From NCBI GenBank assembly GCA_005408345.1, contig SEMN01000063.1, positions 744,001-808,000 on the forward strand: 64,000 nt of DNA, given 5' to 3'. The first letter of the stretch is position 1, and each line of letters starts with the position of its first letter. The notes beneath the pieces are model-generated. The model did no database searches and had not been told where the DNA came from. It was given only the letters and a program-made list of their open reading frames with translations. The DNA comes from Macquaria australasica. Taxonomy: Eukaryota > Chordata > Actinopteri > Centrarchiformes > Percichthyidae. The position numbers and the translations under genes are program-made. Shown piece after piece: positions 1-10,900 of this stretch.

Positions 1-245
1 TGGTTTCAGTTCATTTCAGTGCAGCATGAACGTCAGCTTGCAGTGACTTGAAACCTGCTGAAGTCAGTATTCTGTCACAGTGAACATTTTGACGCCTTTG
101 TTTTTATTTCATAGTTGTGTTGTGAATTTAGTAATGCAGCTGAGAGCAAGGACCTTTTTCAAAATAGTGCAAAAATGCTCTGATATCCAAGATGTAAGAT
201 TCAGTAGCCAGAAAGCATTGCACTCACAAGCTATATTGTACGTGT

Positions 246-415
246 GCAACTAATTATTATTTTCATTTTCCAATTATTTTCCTGATTTAATGGATTAATC
301 TTCAAATGTCTACAGTTTCCTAGAGCGCAAGGTGATGTCTTTATCAGACTTGCCTGTTTTGTCAGACCAACAGTTCAAAATGCAAAGATGTTCAGTTCAC
401 TATAATGTAAGACAA
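246..415 (+). repeat. Dispersed repeat, family alpha (partial copy)
   Basis: This segment carries a recognisable order of short blocks: an AT-rich start with ATTATTTTCATT, a central AAGGTGATGTCTT, then CAGACCAACAGTTCAAAATGCAAAGATGTTC-like sequence. The same order recurs at 27613-27929, 39824-40158 and 52495-52786, and inverted at 39105-39350. It is an old interspersed element typical of teleost genomes. No coding capacity is seen and the class is uncertain. Confidence 0.7.
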
Positions 416-459
416 AGAAAAGCAGGAAGTTTCATGTTTCTGCTAGTGGTTTTTCATGC

Positions 460-919
460 TTAAAGGAATAGTTGGACATTTTGGGAAGTACGGTTATTTG
501 CTTAACTTTCCAAGAGTTTGTTGAGAGGATACAGATACAGTTCTCATGTCTGTACTATAGATATTGAGATGGCGCCAGGAGGCTATTAGCTTAGCTTAAG
601 ACTGGAAGCAGGGGGAAACAGCCAGCCTGGCTCTCTTCAAAGTTCCAGAGAACACCTACCAATAATTGTATACACAAACAGAAAAATGAGAACAACAAGT
701 TGTGGTTTTATGGGTATTGTTCTATTAAAAAAATTTTTGGCGAACAGCGATTTTAATTTTCGACAGAGCCAGGCTAACTGTTTCCCCATGTTTCCAGTCT
801 TAATGCTAAGCTAAGCTAAGTGCCTTCTGGCTCAAGATCCATACTTGGCGATCTTCTTATTATCTCTTGGCAAGAAAGCCATTAAGCATATTTCTTTAAA
901 TGTCGAGCTATTCCTTTAA
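460..919. mobile_element. TTAA-flanked hairpin MITE (family beta)
   Basis: The element is bounded by TTAA on both sides (460-463 and 916-919), with inverted ends reading AGGAATAGTT and AGCTATTCCT. Most of the element folds on itself: the block around 575-640 (TTAGCTTAGCTTAAGACTGGAAGCAGGGGGAAACAG-like) is the imperfect reverse complement of 765-835. It has no transposase frame, so it is non-autonomous. TTAA target duplication is the hallmark of the piggyBac superfamily, which is the inferred parent. Relatives occur at 51400-51542 (right end only) and 62172-62661. Confidence 0.75.
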
Positions 920-1474
920 TTGAAATGAACCGAAACCTATGGCTACTTAGAAGGAAGGAAATAAGTATAATGTAATTATGTATGCTTTGGGAAATAGTCA
1001 GCATTATTTTAACTATACACAATATTTGGCTAATGAGGTAAATTCATGCAAAACCACCTATATGTTTCTTATACAGTAATGTACCTTTGCAATGACTTAC
1101 ACCTCTGTGATTAGCATCACTTTTTCCAGATGGTGTATATGTTGTTTTGGATTGACACTCTACAAGTGTTCCCTAATAAATATCGAGTGCTTTGACTAGT
1201 TTTTGGAACTACAAACCAAATGAGCGGTGTGAGTTCAGCCTTGTCATGTGCACATTGCTGGGAACTGACTGTAGCTTATGAATGTTCAAAAGTGTTCTTA
1301 GCCAGCAAGTGAATGGTTTTATTTTCTACGCACGAAAAGTGCTGTTTATTTTTGCTTGTTCCTTCCTCTTTTTTCTCCCCTACTTCTTCTTCTTCTTTCT
1401 CTTCAATGGGCATGTCTTGAAATTACCCATAATGCTCAGCCTAATAAGCTAACTGATTCTTGTATGGGTCACAG

Positions 1475-1611
1475 TGTTATCAGGTGAAGACAGTATCACT
1501 CAATATCCAGTCAGTATCAAGATCAGCCATCAAAGCTTCTCCGATCTCATGCGTCTGCCTTCCCACGAGTATGTTATCAACACGGCTCCACTGTTGAGAA
1601 AATGCCTGTGA
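1475..1611 (+). CDS. Terminal coding exon of an unidentified gene (C-terminus only)
   Basis: This is an open frame of about 45 codons entered in phase from an acceptor at 1474 (CAG) or alternatively 1483 (CAG, nine bases downstream, same phase). It closes with TGA at 1609-1611. The encoded tail has balanced composition (…YPVSIKISHQSFSDLM, then RLPSHEYVINTAPLLRKCL) and looks like protein, not low-complexity translation. A long 3' UTR and a convincing poly(A) signal follow, which supports a real gene end. I do not recognise the family; no domain motif or targeting signal is visible in so short a piece. The upstream exons are outside the window. By position it would be the gene next to sfxn5 in the same orientation. 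Confidence 0.5.
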
Positions 1612-2570
1612 CATGCTGGTACTTGACTCCCCTCCCTCAGTGTCTGTGTGTCACATCCGCTTCTGCTCCAGCACGCATATCGCTACTGCTTTCAGGTGTT
1701 ACAAAGGGATATATACAGCATTTTACAGCATATATGCCGTATTGAAATGCCAAATGCTGCCTTATTTTGGTTTTGTTTTGACGTTTGTTAAGAATCTAGC
1801 ACTTCATTTTACTTGCCGGGGCTCGGGGCAGGTTTTGAAATAGAAAAGCCATCTGTTCACTGAACGTTTTTTTTTTTCTTCATTTTTTTTAAAAACTTCT
1901 TTTCATGCCTTGTTATGATATTGTTTAGATCACTGCACAAAAAGAAATTGTATGCATACCAATAGAAAATGAGCAGTAACAGCGATAACCTGTGAAATGC
2001 CAAAAAAAAAGCCTTGAAACTTAATCTATGGAGCAGATTCATACACCATAAAGTTAACTGATACGATGCCACTTTTAACAGCATTTGTGGATGTCCTTGC
2101 ACTACTTAATCGTCAGAACATAACTCTACTGTACCTCTCTGTTGATATCGGTATAGTTGGATCTACTTCACACCGTACTGCACTTTCTAATCACTCTGTG
2201 ATTTAAGCACTTGGCCTACTTTGACACCACAACGTTGATTTTCCAGTGAGCTTGAAGCATACAAAAAACATCCAAAACCGTCTTGTCATCTCTGTTCTGC
2301 TGTGATCGCAATATCAAATGCGTAGATGACTGTAGAGACATATTAAATGTGACTCTGCACTTATGAAGCGCTAGGAATAAACGTCCTCCTCCATGTCTTC
2401 CATTTTAAAAGTTTTTATTTAATTTGATTGTATTTTGCCCTTGATTGTGTAGCCGGTGGAATGTGCTTAAGGTAGTGTGTAAGATTGGAAAGTTTACAAT
2501 TCGTGATGCAATTCTGTTTCACAAATTTTGTATATTTAATAAAGAATATTTTGTGTTTCTTGCTCACCGT
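1612..2570 (+). other. 3' UTR and poly(A) site of the left-hand gene
   Basis: This is the non-coding stretch after the TGA at 1609-1611. It holds one AATAAA at 2376-2381 and a second at 2538-2543. The second is followed within 30-100 bases by a strongly T/GT-rich tract (about 2570-2640, many TGTGTG and TTTGTTT runs), the expected downstream element for cleavage. Cleavage is therefore placed near 2555-2570. Several open frames here on both strands are AT-rich noise. Confidence 0.55.
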
Positions 2571-3332
2571 ATGTTTGTGTGTAAATCTTTCTTTGGGGTG
2601 TGTTTGTGTGTGTTATGTCTTTGTTTACAGTGTGTTTTTATGTTTACATTCAGGGTTTGTTTCTGATAACGAGCTCCATTTTGTATCCGGTTCCAAGTTC
2701 CAAAAGGAGCTGCTGGTTATTGTTCTTTTTATGTCGGTCTTTGGGGTTTAGGTCTTACATGTTATTTATCTTAATTGTTTGCTACATCTTAACAGAAATT
2801 AATTTAATGCATTGTAAGCTTCAACCCTTACCGAGTTTTATAGCTGGTTTTCTTTCAGATATTATCCCTCATGAAGACATTCATTAATAACAAAAAAGCA
2901 ACTTATCTTGTCATATCAAAAGGGATGTTTATGTACCCACTGCAGTGGTGTTTAACTCACTATTCTCACTATTTATGGAATGAATCTGATGCTCTCACAG
3001 GCACAATATGGACAGTGATTATGTGACAAATGCTGTGATTACACCTATTCAAAAGGTTCAGTTATTCAGTGAAGAGAGCCAATCAAAATCAAATCCAGCT
3101 GGGATATTTTTACTGGAGAAACACTGGATGTTGAGTTATGAAACATCTTCCAGGCTGTAGTTTGTGTTGTAATGAACGTGGGGGGATTCGTGTTATTTTG
3201 TCCAACCCTGCACATTTGTACTACTACTGACTTTAATTCAAAACCACCACCAGGGGGCTATGTTATACTCTTTAAACTCAAACTCCTTTCAGTGCTTCCA
3301 CCAACAACAGTGCAACTCAAAATGTCTCATTT
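2571..3332. other. Intergenic, no feature recognised
   Basis: About 760 bases between the poly(A) site of the left-hand gene and the TTAA element upstream of sfxn5. I see a GT-rich stretch at its start, no splice-framed exon and no clear repeat. Confidence 0.4.
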
Positions 3333-4130
3333 TTAAAGCTGGGGTAGGCAGAATCTGTGCAACCTAGGCAAAACCTTCCGCCTCTCTCTCTGCTGCCTCA
3401 TATCACTCCGCTAAGCCCCTCCCACCAAACCCACAACTTCGACCGGCAGCAGAAGGAGTCGGTTCCCCAGTGAAACTGTATCCCTCGTAGGGCTCGCTCT
3501 CCACGGTGTGAGCCTCACCAAGACCGCCGTCTCTCCCGCCGTGACTTGTTTTCTCAAAGACAACCCCTCCAACCCCCCTAAGGCTTCAGAGGCAGCTGCA
3601 ACGCCGTCCAGCAGCGGGAAGAGAGGCTAGTACACCGCACACACACACACACCACTGTCCCCTATCAAAAGTTATTCCCCACTGTTTGTCATCATGCCTC
3701 TTTGCCACTCGTCATTATGAGCGCCACGTCATTGAACATAATGAGCCCGAAGCTCCGTGTGGAGCCGGGACGTGTTGTTTTGTACTATATGTCGCTGTAG
3801 GCAAAGGAGGTGTTGGAAATTTATCACAAGTTGTAGGACTTTCAGCAGGATTTTCCTCCACTGAATCAGGTTTTCACCGTCTGAAGGGACGTGTACGCAC
3901 ATCTGCTCCTGTAGCTTAGCCAATACGAACACACAGTCTCTCTGAAATAACCTGTGATTGGCTAAAGTCTACCGTCACGGGATAGATTTTCTGAAGCCTG
4001 AACACAGAGGCAGGAGGGGGGGCTGAAGTAGAGGTCTGCTCTCAGACCACTTGAATTACAACATGCTGCACGGTTAATATGGCGTTTCTGCCCAGTGACG
4101 CCAAAAGAAAACTGCCTACCCCAGCTTTAA
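3333..4130. mobile_element. 790-bp TTAA-flanked non-autonomous element in the sfxn5 5' region
   Basis: A 19-base perfect inverted repeat, TTAAAGCTGGGGTAGGCAG, opens at 3333 and closes at 4112-4130. Read as TTAA target duplications (3333-3336 and 4127-4130), it leaves 15-bp terminal inverted repeats on a 790-bp insert, which fits a piggyBac-type MITE. The interior is much more GC-rich than the flanks, with C/T-rich stretches and a short CA run near 3640, and has no transposase frame. The right end lies only about 250 bases before the sfxn5 start codon, so the insertion sits in or beside the promoter. Confidence 0.75.
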
Positions 4131-4221
4131 GTTGTACTGTTGTGCTCCAAAAACTCGTGCATAACGCGACTTTCCCCCCGTCAACTTCCCTTTTAAAACA
4201 GCGAAAACACAGCATGTCCTC

Positions 4222-4235
4222 CTGGGAAGTGTAGT
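4222..4235 (-). promoter_or_regulatory. ZNF143/Staf-like motif, site 1
   Basis: On the minus strand this reads ACTACACTTCCCAG, one base away from the ACTACA-ATTCCCAG core of the ZNF143 (SBS) motif common in vertebrate housekeeping and mitochondrial gene promoters. It lies about 150 bases upstream of the sfxn5 ATG. Function is inferred from motif and position only. Confidence 0.45.
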
Positions 4236-4276
4236 CTGCTTTACAAGGGTTCAGCCCATCTAAGCAACCCGGAAAA

Positions 4277-4296
4277 ACTACTTGACCCGTAATGCA
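4277..4296 (+). promoter_or_regulatory. ZNF143/Staf-like motif, site 2
   Basis: Reads ACTACTTGACCCGTAATGCA. It keeps the ACTAC head, the central CCC and the AATGCA tail of the ZNF143 consensus, with mismatches between. It is the second such site within 75 bases, in the opposite orientation to the first, which strengthens both. No TATA box is seen, as expected for a housekeeping-type promoter. Confidence 0.35.
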
Positions 4297-4382
4297 ACAG
4301 AGCAGCCCTGCAGCTGCGGGTTCATGAAGTGCTGAGTGAACACGGAGAAAGCTGGTGTAGATTTGTGTGCGTCTGCAGCAGC

Positions 4383-4430
4383 ATGTCTGAATATCCGACA
4401 TTCCAGCATGGCAAGTCTCGTTTCGACCAG
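4383..4430 (+). CDS. sfxn5: sfxn5 coding exon 1
   Basis: 16 codons, MSEYPTFQHGKSRFDQ, then the donor GTACAT. The frame is closed upstream by TAA at 4290, which makes this ATG the first in frame. Confidence 0.9.
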
Positions 4431-7400
4431 GTACATTTATTTTTCACTCGACTACAGTCCGAACTCAGGCAGCTGTAGGTGTGTGACCTATTAACTGTCA
4501 CTGTCTTCCTACATATTTAAAACCCTAGTTGAGCTAATGCAGCTTTAATTTATGGATTATTTATTTATTTTGCCTCTGTGGCATCTTGTGAACTTGCTGC
4601 ACTCAGTCGGGTCGTGGTGTCTCGTGACAAGCGGTTTGAGAAAAGACAATATATTCGTTTTTAAAATTAAGATGGTGTTATAACTCTGCACAAACTTGCA
4701 CTTTGTCCGCATTCAAGCTTCTCGTTCAGCTGTAACTTGCTAAAGTCCACTTGCGCTAATGGCTGTCAAAATGGAGTGTATTTTTTTTTTTTTTTTTTTT
4801 AGAACTGAATTTATTCAACAAACATACAGTATGTTTTGAGTCATTATCATCTTTATTGGCCCAGTATTTTATGGTACACATGGAATTTTAACTAAACCAG
4901 TAGAATGTAAGTTTAATATAAGTACATTTACTCAAGTACTGTACTTAAGTACAAATTCGAGGTATTTGTACTTCATTTGAGTATTTCCATTTGAAGCAAC
5001 TTAATACTTCTAGGACTTTTGCTTGTAGGGGAGTATTTTCACAGTGGTATTGCTACTTCCACTGCACATAATATGTGAATATATATTCATGGCAGGGATT
5101 AAACAGAGACACCAGAGGATTATCAACAGATAAATAATCAAATAATACATTAAATACATTAAAACATTAGAAAATTGTGTGGAGCTTGGGCATATAGGAG
5201 ACAGAGACAATCTAACGCTAATGAAAAGTTGCTAATGAGTTGAATTATGGGAACTGGAGGATTCAGTGTTTTTGGAGTTTAACCTATACTAGGGATAACT
5301 TGGCCTCTGCTGCTTTGATTTTGACCAATCTTCTTTTAAGCTGTCTCTTGCAAGTGCAATAGTAAATTGCTGGAGTACCAGTGCTTAGATGTATTCATGG
5401 TATAGACTAGGAAACCAAACAATACATGTTGGAAACGTAAAACACAAGCAGTAAGGATATGATCAATAATGAACGCACTAATATCAGACCAAAAGTAACG
5501 TGACATTTCCAATGGCAAGATCAGGTCACAGAATACAGTGTAACACCGATGAAGCTGCTGTTAGCTTGAGAGTCCAGGTAAGATGAGTCCCCTCTCTTCC
5601 ACTACTCACCAGTGTCGGCTCAAACTGGTCAAGTTGGAGTGGCACTGGTGAATAATTGAATTTAACAGAATTAAAAAGCTATTCCCCCATGCCGTGTTTT
5701 TACCAACCATCCATATGTTCAGGAAGTCACAAGGCACAGCAGTGAGTCGGATACCAGATTTTCCTCCAAATTAGCAGTTAGTGTAATTAAACTCAAATTG
5801 GGGAGGGATGGGTGGCTCTCAAGGCTGCGTGGTGTGTTGCTGTATCTCTGAAATTCTTCCTTATGCTCAGTTATGAATAAATGATCAAAAGGTATTTCTG
5901 GCACAGTCACTATAGAAAGTAATTGCAAATGGTGTGAGTGGATTCGGGTCCTGAAAAGATGCAGATAGGAAACAGTTTGTCAGCGGTATTAATGAGGAGA
6001 CTCCACCTGGTGTGTTAAAACAGCTGGCACGCGGTAATATCACTGTTTACTGGGTGACAGCTGGAATCTCTCTGCCTGTCTCTGCCTAAAGAAACAACCC
6101 AGAGTCTGGTTTGGCCACCTATATTTGAGCAAAAAATTTGATTTAATTTACCTGTATAATAGATGAAAAGTAAGATTTTCTGAACTTTCTCATCCTGACT
6201 GGTATGTTGCATCTAATATCTTATATTTTAATTTTGGATCTCACCAGTAATGATGTTCAGATGAAAATTAATAATAATTAATAATTGTTTAGTAATCTAA
6301 ATGGCCATGTAAACAAAAATAAATATTTTAATGGACTTTTAAGATGATGTTTGTATGTTTCTTCGTCTCTTAGAGCACATTTTTTGGTCGGTTCAGGCAC
6401 TTCCTGGATGTGATTGACCCCAGCACACTCTTCGTGACAGAGGTACACATTTATGTTATATTACATGGCTCTGGTCTGATAAAAGCTGAACTGAACCATC
6501 TTTTAATCTGTGTTTAGATAGGACAGTTCCTATTGATCTGAGAGGGACTGTGCCTTGCTTAATGGCACCTCGGTACTAGTTTTTTATGTAAAGGATGGAG
6601 TTGCTCATTCACCAAAAGCTGTCTAGCTCAGTTGTCTTTTAGGGAGATTCATGTGCAAAAAAACCAACAACCCCACAATCCACTCAAAATCTTAGGGAGT
6701 ATCACTTTTAATATGCTTATAATATATAATAAGTTTATTCATGCATATCAAAGTCACAAGTTTGTCCAAGAGGACTTTACAATCAATCATATGTACATCA
6801 TATAACATATATTCACAGGAGGCAAAATGCCAGCATTAATACACAGAGAGAGGAGACAAAGTGCTGAGAGTGGGGAACAAGACAGAGCAAACACTGGCCC
6901 CAGGACGATGATGAAGAGCCCGATCAGAGTCGAGCATGAGCTCCTGTCAGTGCTTTTCAGGATCTTTTCTGTGTCAGAGAAAGATCACAAATCTGTGTGT
7001 AAACAGAGCTGCTTGCTTTCAGTGTGACACAGTTTTTCATTTAGAAATGACACTCGAATGTTATTGTAATCTTTTTTTTTTTTTTTTTCTCTCTTTAATT
7101 TGGATTCCTTAGCACAACTGCTCCTGAGTGAAACTGCAGTGTTCTGAACTGGTAAATCGTGTATTTTTCACTTAGTCAAAGTAATAAATAGATTTTTTGA
7201 GACATTCAGATTAAACTTTTAGAGAACAGGGAGTCTGTATTCAACTTCCTCTCCATTTTGCACTTGCATGGCAAAACTGTTGTTCATGAAATGACACCCC
7301 ATTGGTTGTGAAGGGAGGAAAAGCTGCTGCTGATGACTGTGAGAATTTCAGCTTAGGTTGGGCTTTGATGGCATAAAGCTTGTTGGCATCCACACACTGG

Positions 7401-7937
7401 CTGTCTTATAGTGGGGTAACAGGCATGTATTCAGTCTGTTTTTCAATTTTTATTTCTCTCTCTTGAGGTCAAAATCTCTTTTTCTTCTTTTCCTGGAGTC
7501 CGTGCCAAAATGGCAGCACAATAATGTTACATTGATCAGCATTTCCTGAAGAGGGAAGAGAAACAAAAGGAAGAAAACATAAAAGGCATTCTATTTGACT
7601 TAGTAATTTCAGTTCTTAAAATGTCCTTGACCTTTTTTTTTCTAAAATCATTTAACATGATTAATATATTAACATACTTAGGAATTCTCTGTTACTGGGA
7701 ACAAATCTATGACCTTTTGGGTTGCAGACCGTTCTCTCTAAATGCTGGGCTGGTCTGCTCGTCGTAACATTTCCTCAGGTCTTGGTTGTGTTGTGGTAAT
7801 TTTCTTCATAGAGTCATCAGTGCTCTGGGTAATGAAGCTGTTAGCGGGCTCTTTGGTGACAGTAATAGCGGCAGTAGCTCCTGGGATGTGATGAGGTGTG
7901 GACATGTGGGGCAGCTGTGAGGGGTGGAGAGTGTGTA

Positions 7938-7978
<41 letters not shown>

Positions 7979-10900
7979 TGCATCCTGCTGGGCCAGGCGT
8001 AGCCTCAACTTGCCCCTAATGACGAGAGTGGAACAGGGACTGCCGTGATTTTGCGTGCGATTGCACACACATCCTCATGTGCGCACAGGCAAAAGTCCAC
8101 ACCTAACACTATCTCACACAAATGCAGAGAAAGGAACGTGCGTGCACACACACACACACAGATGGCAAGCTCATTAGAACAAATTGGGCCACATGACCTT
8201 GTATTTTGCTCAGCATTAGACAATGATCACACCACAGAAAGCTGCTCATTACCTTTTAGGACACTCATTTGTCAAGTGAAAATCAGCATGAAAGTCATAG
8301 TGAAATTGCACATTGAGCCATGTGGCAAAAGACATCTCTAAAGCCAGGTTCAGACTACAGGAGTTTTAAAATCCTAACTGATTTTGAAATGCATAAGGAG
8401 AAACTTCTCAGATGTTCTCTCTAATCTCATACATACACACGCTACAAGATCTGAAAATAATGGCACATCACACACTACAGGATATTATTAAGATTATCGT
8501 GCCAGAAGGAGCAATGCACCACCTCACTTGATCTCATGGGGAAGCAGATGTAAACAACATGGAGACTGACGTGGTGCAACAGCTTGCTGCAGTGAGAAAA
8601 AACAAAAGCAGAAGGCTGAACGAGTCTGGATGAGAAAACGGTCACGGAGACGCTGCCTATTCTTCAGGGAGATCTGGAGGTGAGATTTTAGCTGTCGGAT
8701 TTAAAATCTGTCAACCGTAGTATGCTAGCTAACGTTAGCCTCAAGGGCTAGAATCATCCAGATTTTAATTCCTAAATATTGAACATGTTTGAAATTATCG
8801 GGGCAGCCCCAATGAGTTTGCAAGCAGTTCGGGAGGTTTAAGACTGGATCTGTAAACCCCTCACATTACCAGAAAATCTGGGCCAAACAGCGGTACCGAC
8901 CAAGGTCCCAGACCAGGTTTCTCCTCAGATTGTCGGGAGGAGTGAATCGGGCATAAATCGTCCCAAAACTCCTGTAGTCTGAGCCTGGTTTAAGCTGACA
9001 AAGACTCTCCAGGGACGTCCTGACTTAACTTTACATTTTTACTTTTATCTATTTTGTCAAATCAGAAACGTCTGCAGGAAAGTGTGAAGCTGCTCGACTG
9101 TTTCAGACAAGGAACTCTGCCTCCAGGAGTGACAGATGCTCAGGTAAAGACACAAAAACTTGAGATGACAAACTCACGTACAGAAGGACCAAGTAAGTGA
9201 GTCTCTTTTGAGCCTTTGACGAGCGTTGTAAATGCTCCATCTCATTGGCATGTTGGTTTTAACTGACAGTGTACAAGTGCTCTGTCGCTGTAGAAATACT
9301 TGAGACTGTTCAGTACTTAGAAAATAAAGTTTTTCTCATTAAAGATATTTGTTATTTGTCTCCACAGCTTTGGCAAGCTCAAAAAATAAAGCAGGTAAGA
9401 TGTTTATCCCCACACTCAAACTACGATCACTATCTTTTATCATCTCTGGTTGTTATGGTATGGTGTCAGTGGATTGGCAAACAAAGCATACACTATCCTT
9501 TACACGTAAGCTCAATACTTAACTGTTTACGTAACATTAAAAAAGGTTTTAATGGTGAAGAAACTACATTGAAATCACAGTGAAGCAGGCAAGTGGTATT
9601 AACTCCATTGCTAATTAGCATCAAGTGCCAGCTTCTAAAGATGTCTGACTGGAAATGGAGTCCAGTATTCTTTTTTAGCTGTTCTTAAACTGATCAACAG
9701 CTTATTCAATATGTGTAATGTAGTAATGAGTTTTTTTCGAAATGTGTTTTTACATAAAACATTTTTTTTAAAAGCCATCAAATCTCAAGCTCTAAATACA
9801 GATGTGTACAAATGTGTATGTTTTCCAGCTTTACTTGTTTATCCTGAGATAAAATCAAACGTGAGCAGGACAGTGAAACCTGGTCACAAGTGGTCACTCA
9901 GCGCCTTTGAGACACATTTTGATACCAGGTGTGAACTCTAATCTGTCCTAACTAGATCAAAACTAGATCAAGATGCATTGTATCCGGATACAAGAGGTTT
10001 AACTATTAAACATGTTAGTTGGTCTTTCACAGGACTAGATATACCCTATGGTGCAAACTTCCCATATTCAGACATGATTATACCCTCATACACTGTACTT
10101 CACAAGTTCAAGATAGGCTCCATGAGCATCAGGAAGAATCTAGATGCCTTCCGTTCCTCTCCAATCACTAGATCTCTTCATCACCACTGAAGCACTAGGG
10201 AAAAGAGATTTCCATCTGTCTTATCTTATGGTGGAGAGGATACTGCAGTAACAGAACGCTGTCGTTTGTCTTTGGTGCATACGTGTGAGAAGACTTGAAA
10301 AGCTTCCCCACACAATAAAACATGGAAAAAAGCCTAAAAGTAAGTAAGATCAAAAGCTTTGCAACTTTAATGTATTATGCTAAAGGGCTCTGCTCTTGTG
10401 TACAAAAAGTGAGGTAATGTATCAGTCAAGCTCCTCAGACCTTCATAAGTGCTTATACAGATGATTCAGGTTTTCAGGGCATTAATTATAAAAGACAGGT
10501 GCAAACGGCTAGACAATGCCTTCAAATGGACCTCGAGAAGTTGAGTACAGTGTGATAGCTGACTGATGATCTTCTAACTTTCCTCTAGTGCCACGATGCA
10601 CGATGAGGTTGACATTTGTGTTTTTGTTTTGTTTTTTTGTGAAATGTCTTGACAACTGTTTGACTGATTGCCATGACATTAGGCACAGACATTCATGTTC
10701 CTCACAGGATGAATTGTTACAGCTCTGGTAATACCTTAACTTTCCATATAACGCCATCGTTGGATCAAAATCAAATACTTTGGTTTATGACCTTCCCATC
10801 AGCCTCAGCTTTACTTAGTGTTTAATGCTAATTAGCAAATGTTAGCATTCTAACATGCTAAACTAAGATGGTGAACATACTGTAGTTAACATTATACCTG

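Larger units (their letters stand above)
1..1474 (+). other. Presumed last intron of the left-hand gene
   Basis: No open frame of note is seen here. The stretch carries two dispersed repeats (about 246-415 and 460-919, listed separately). It ends in a plausible branch point (CTAAC near 1450) followed by an acceptor CAG at 1472-1474. It is read as the intron preceding the terminal exon at 1475; the earlier exons of that gene would lie outside the window. Confidence 0.45.
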
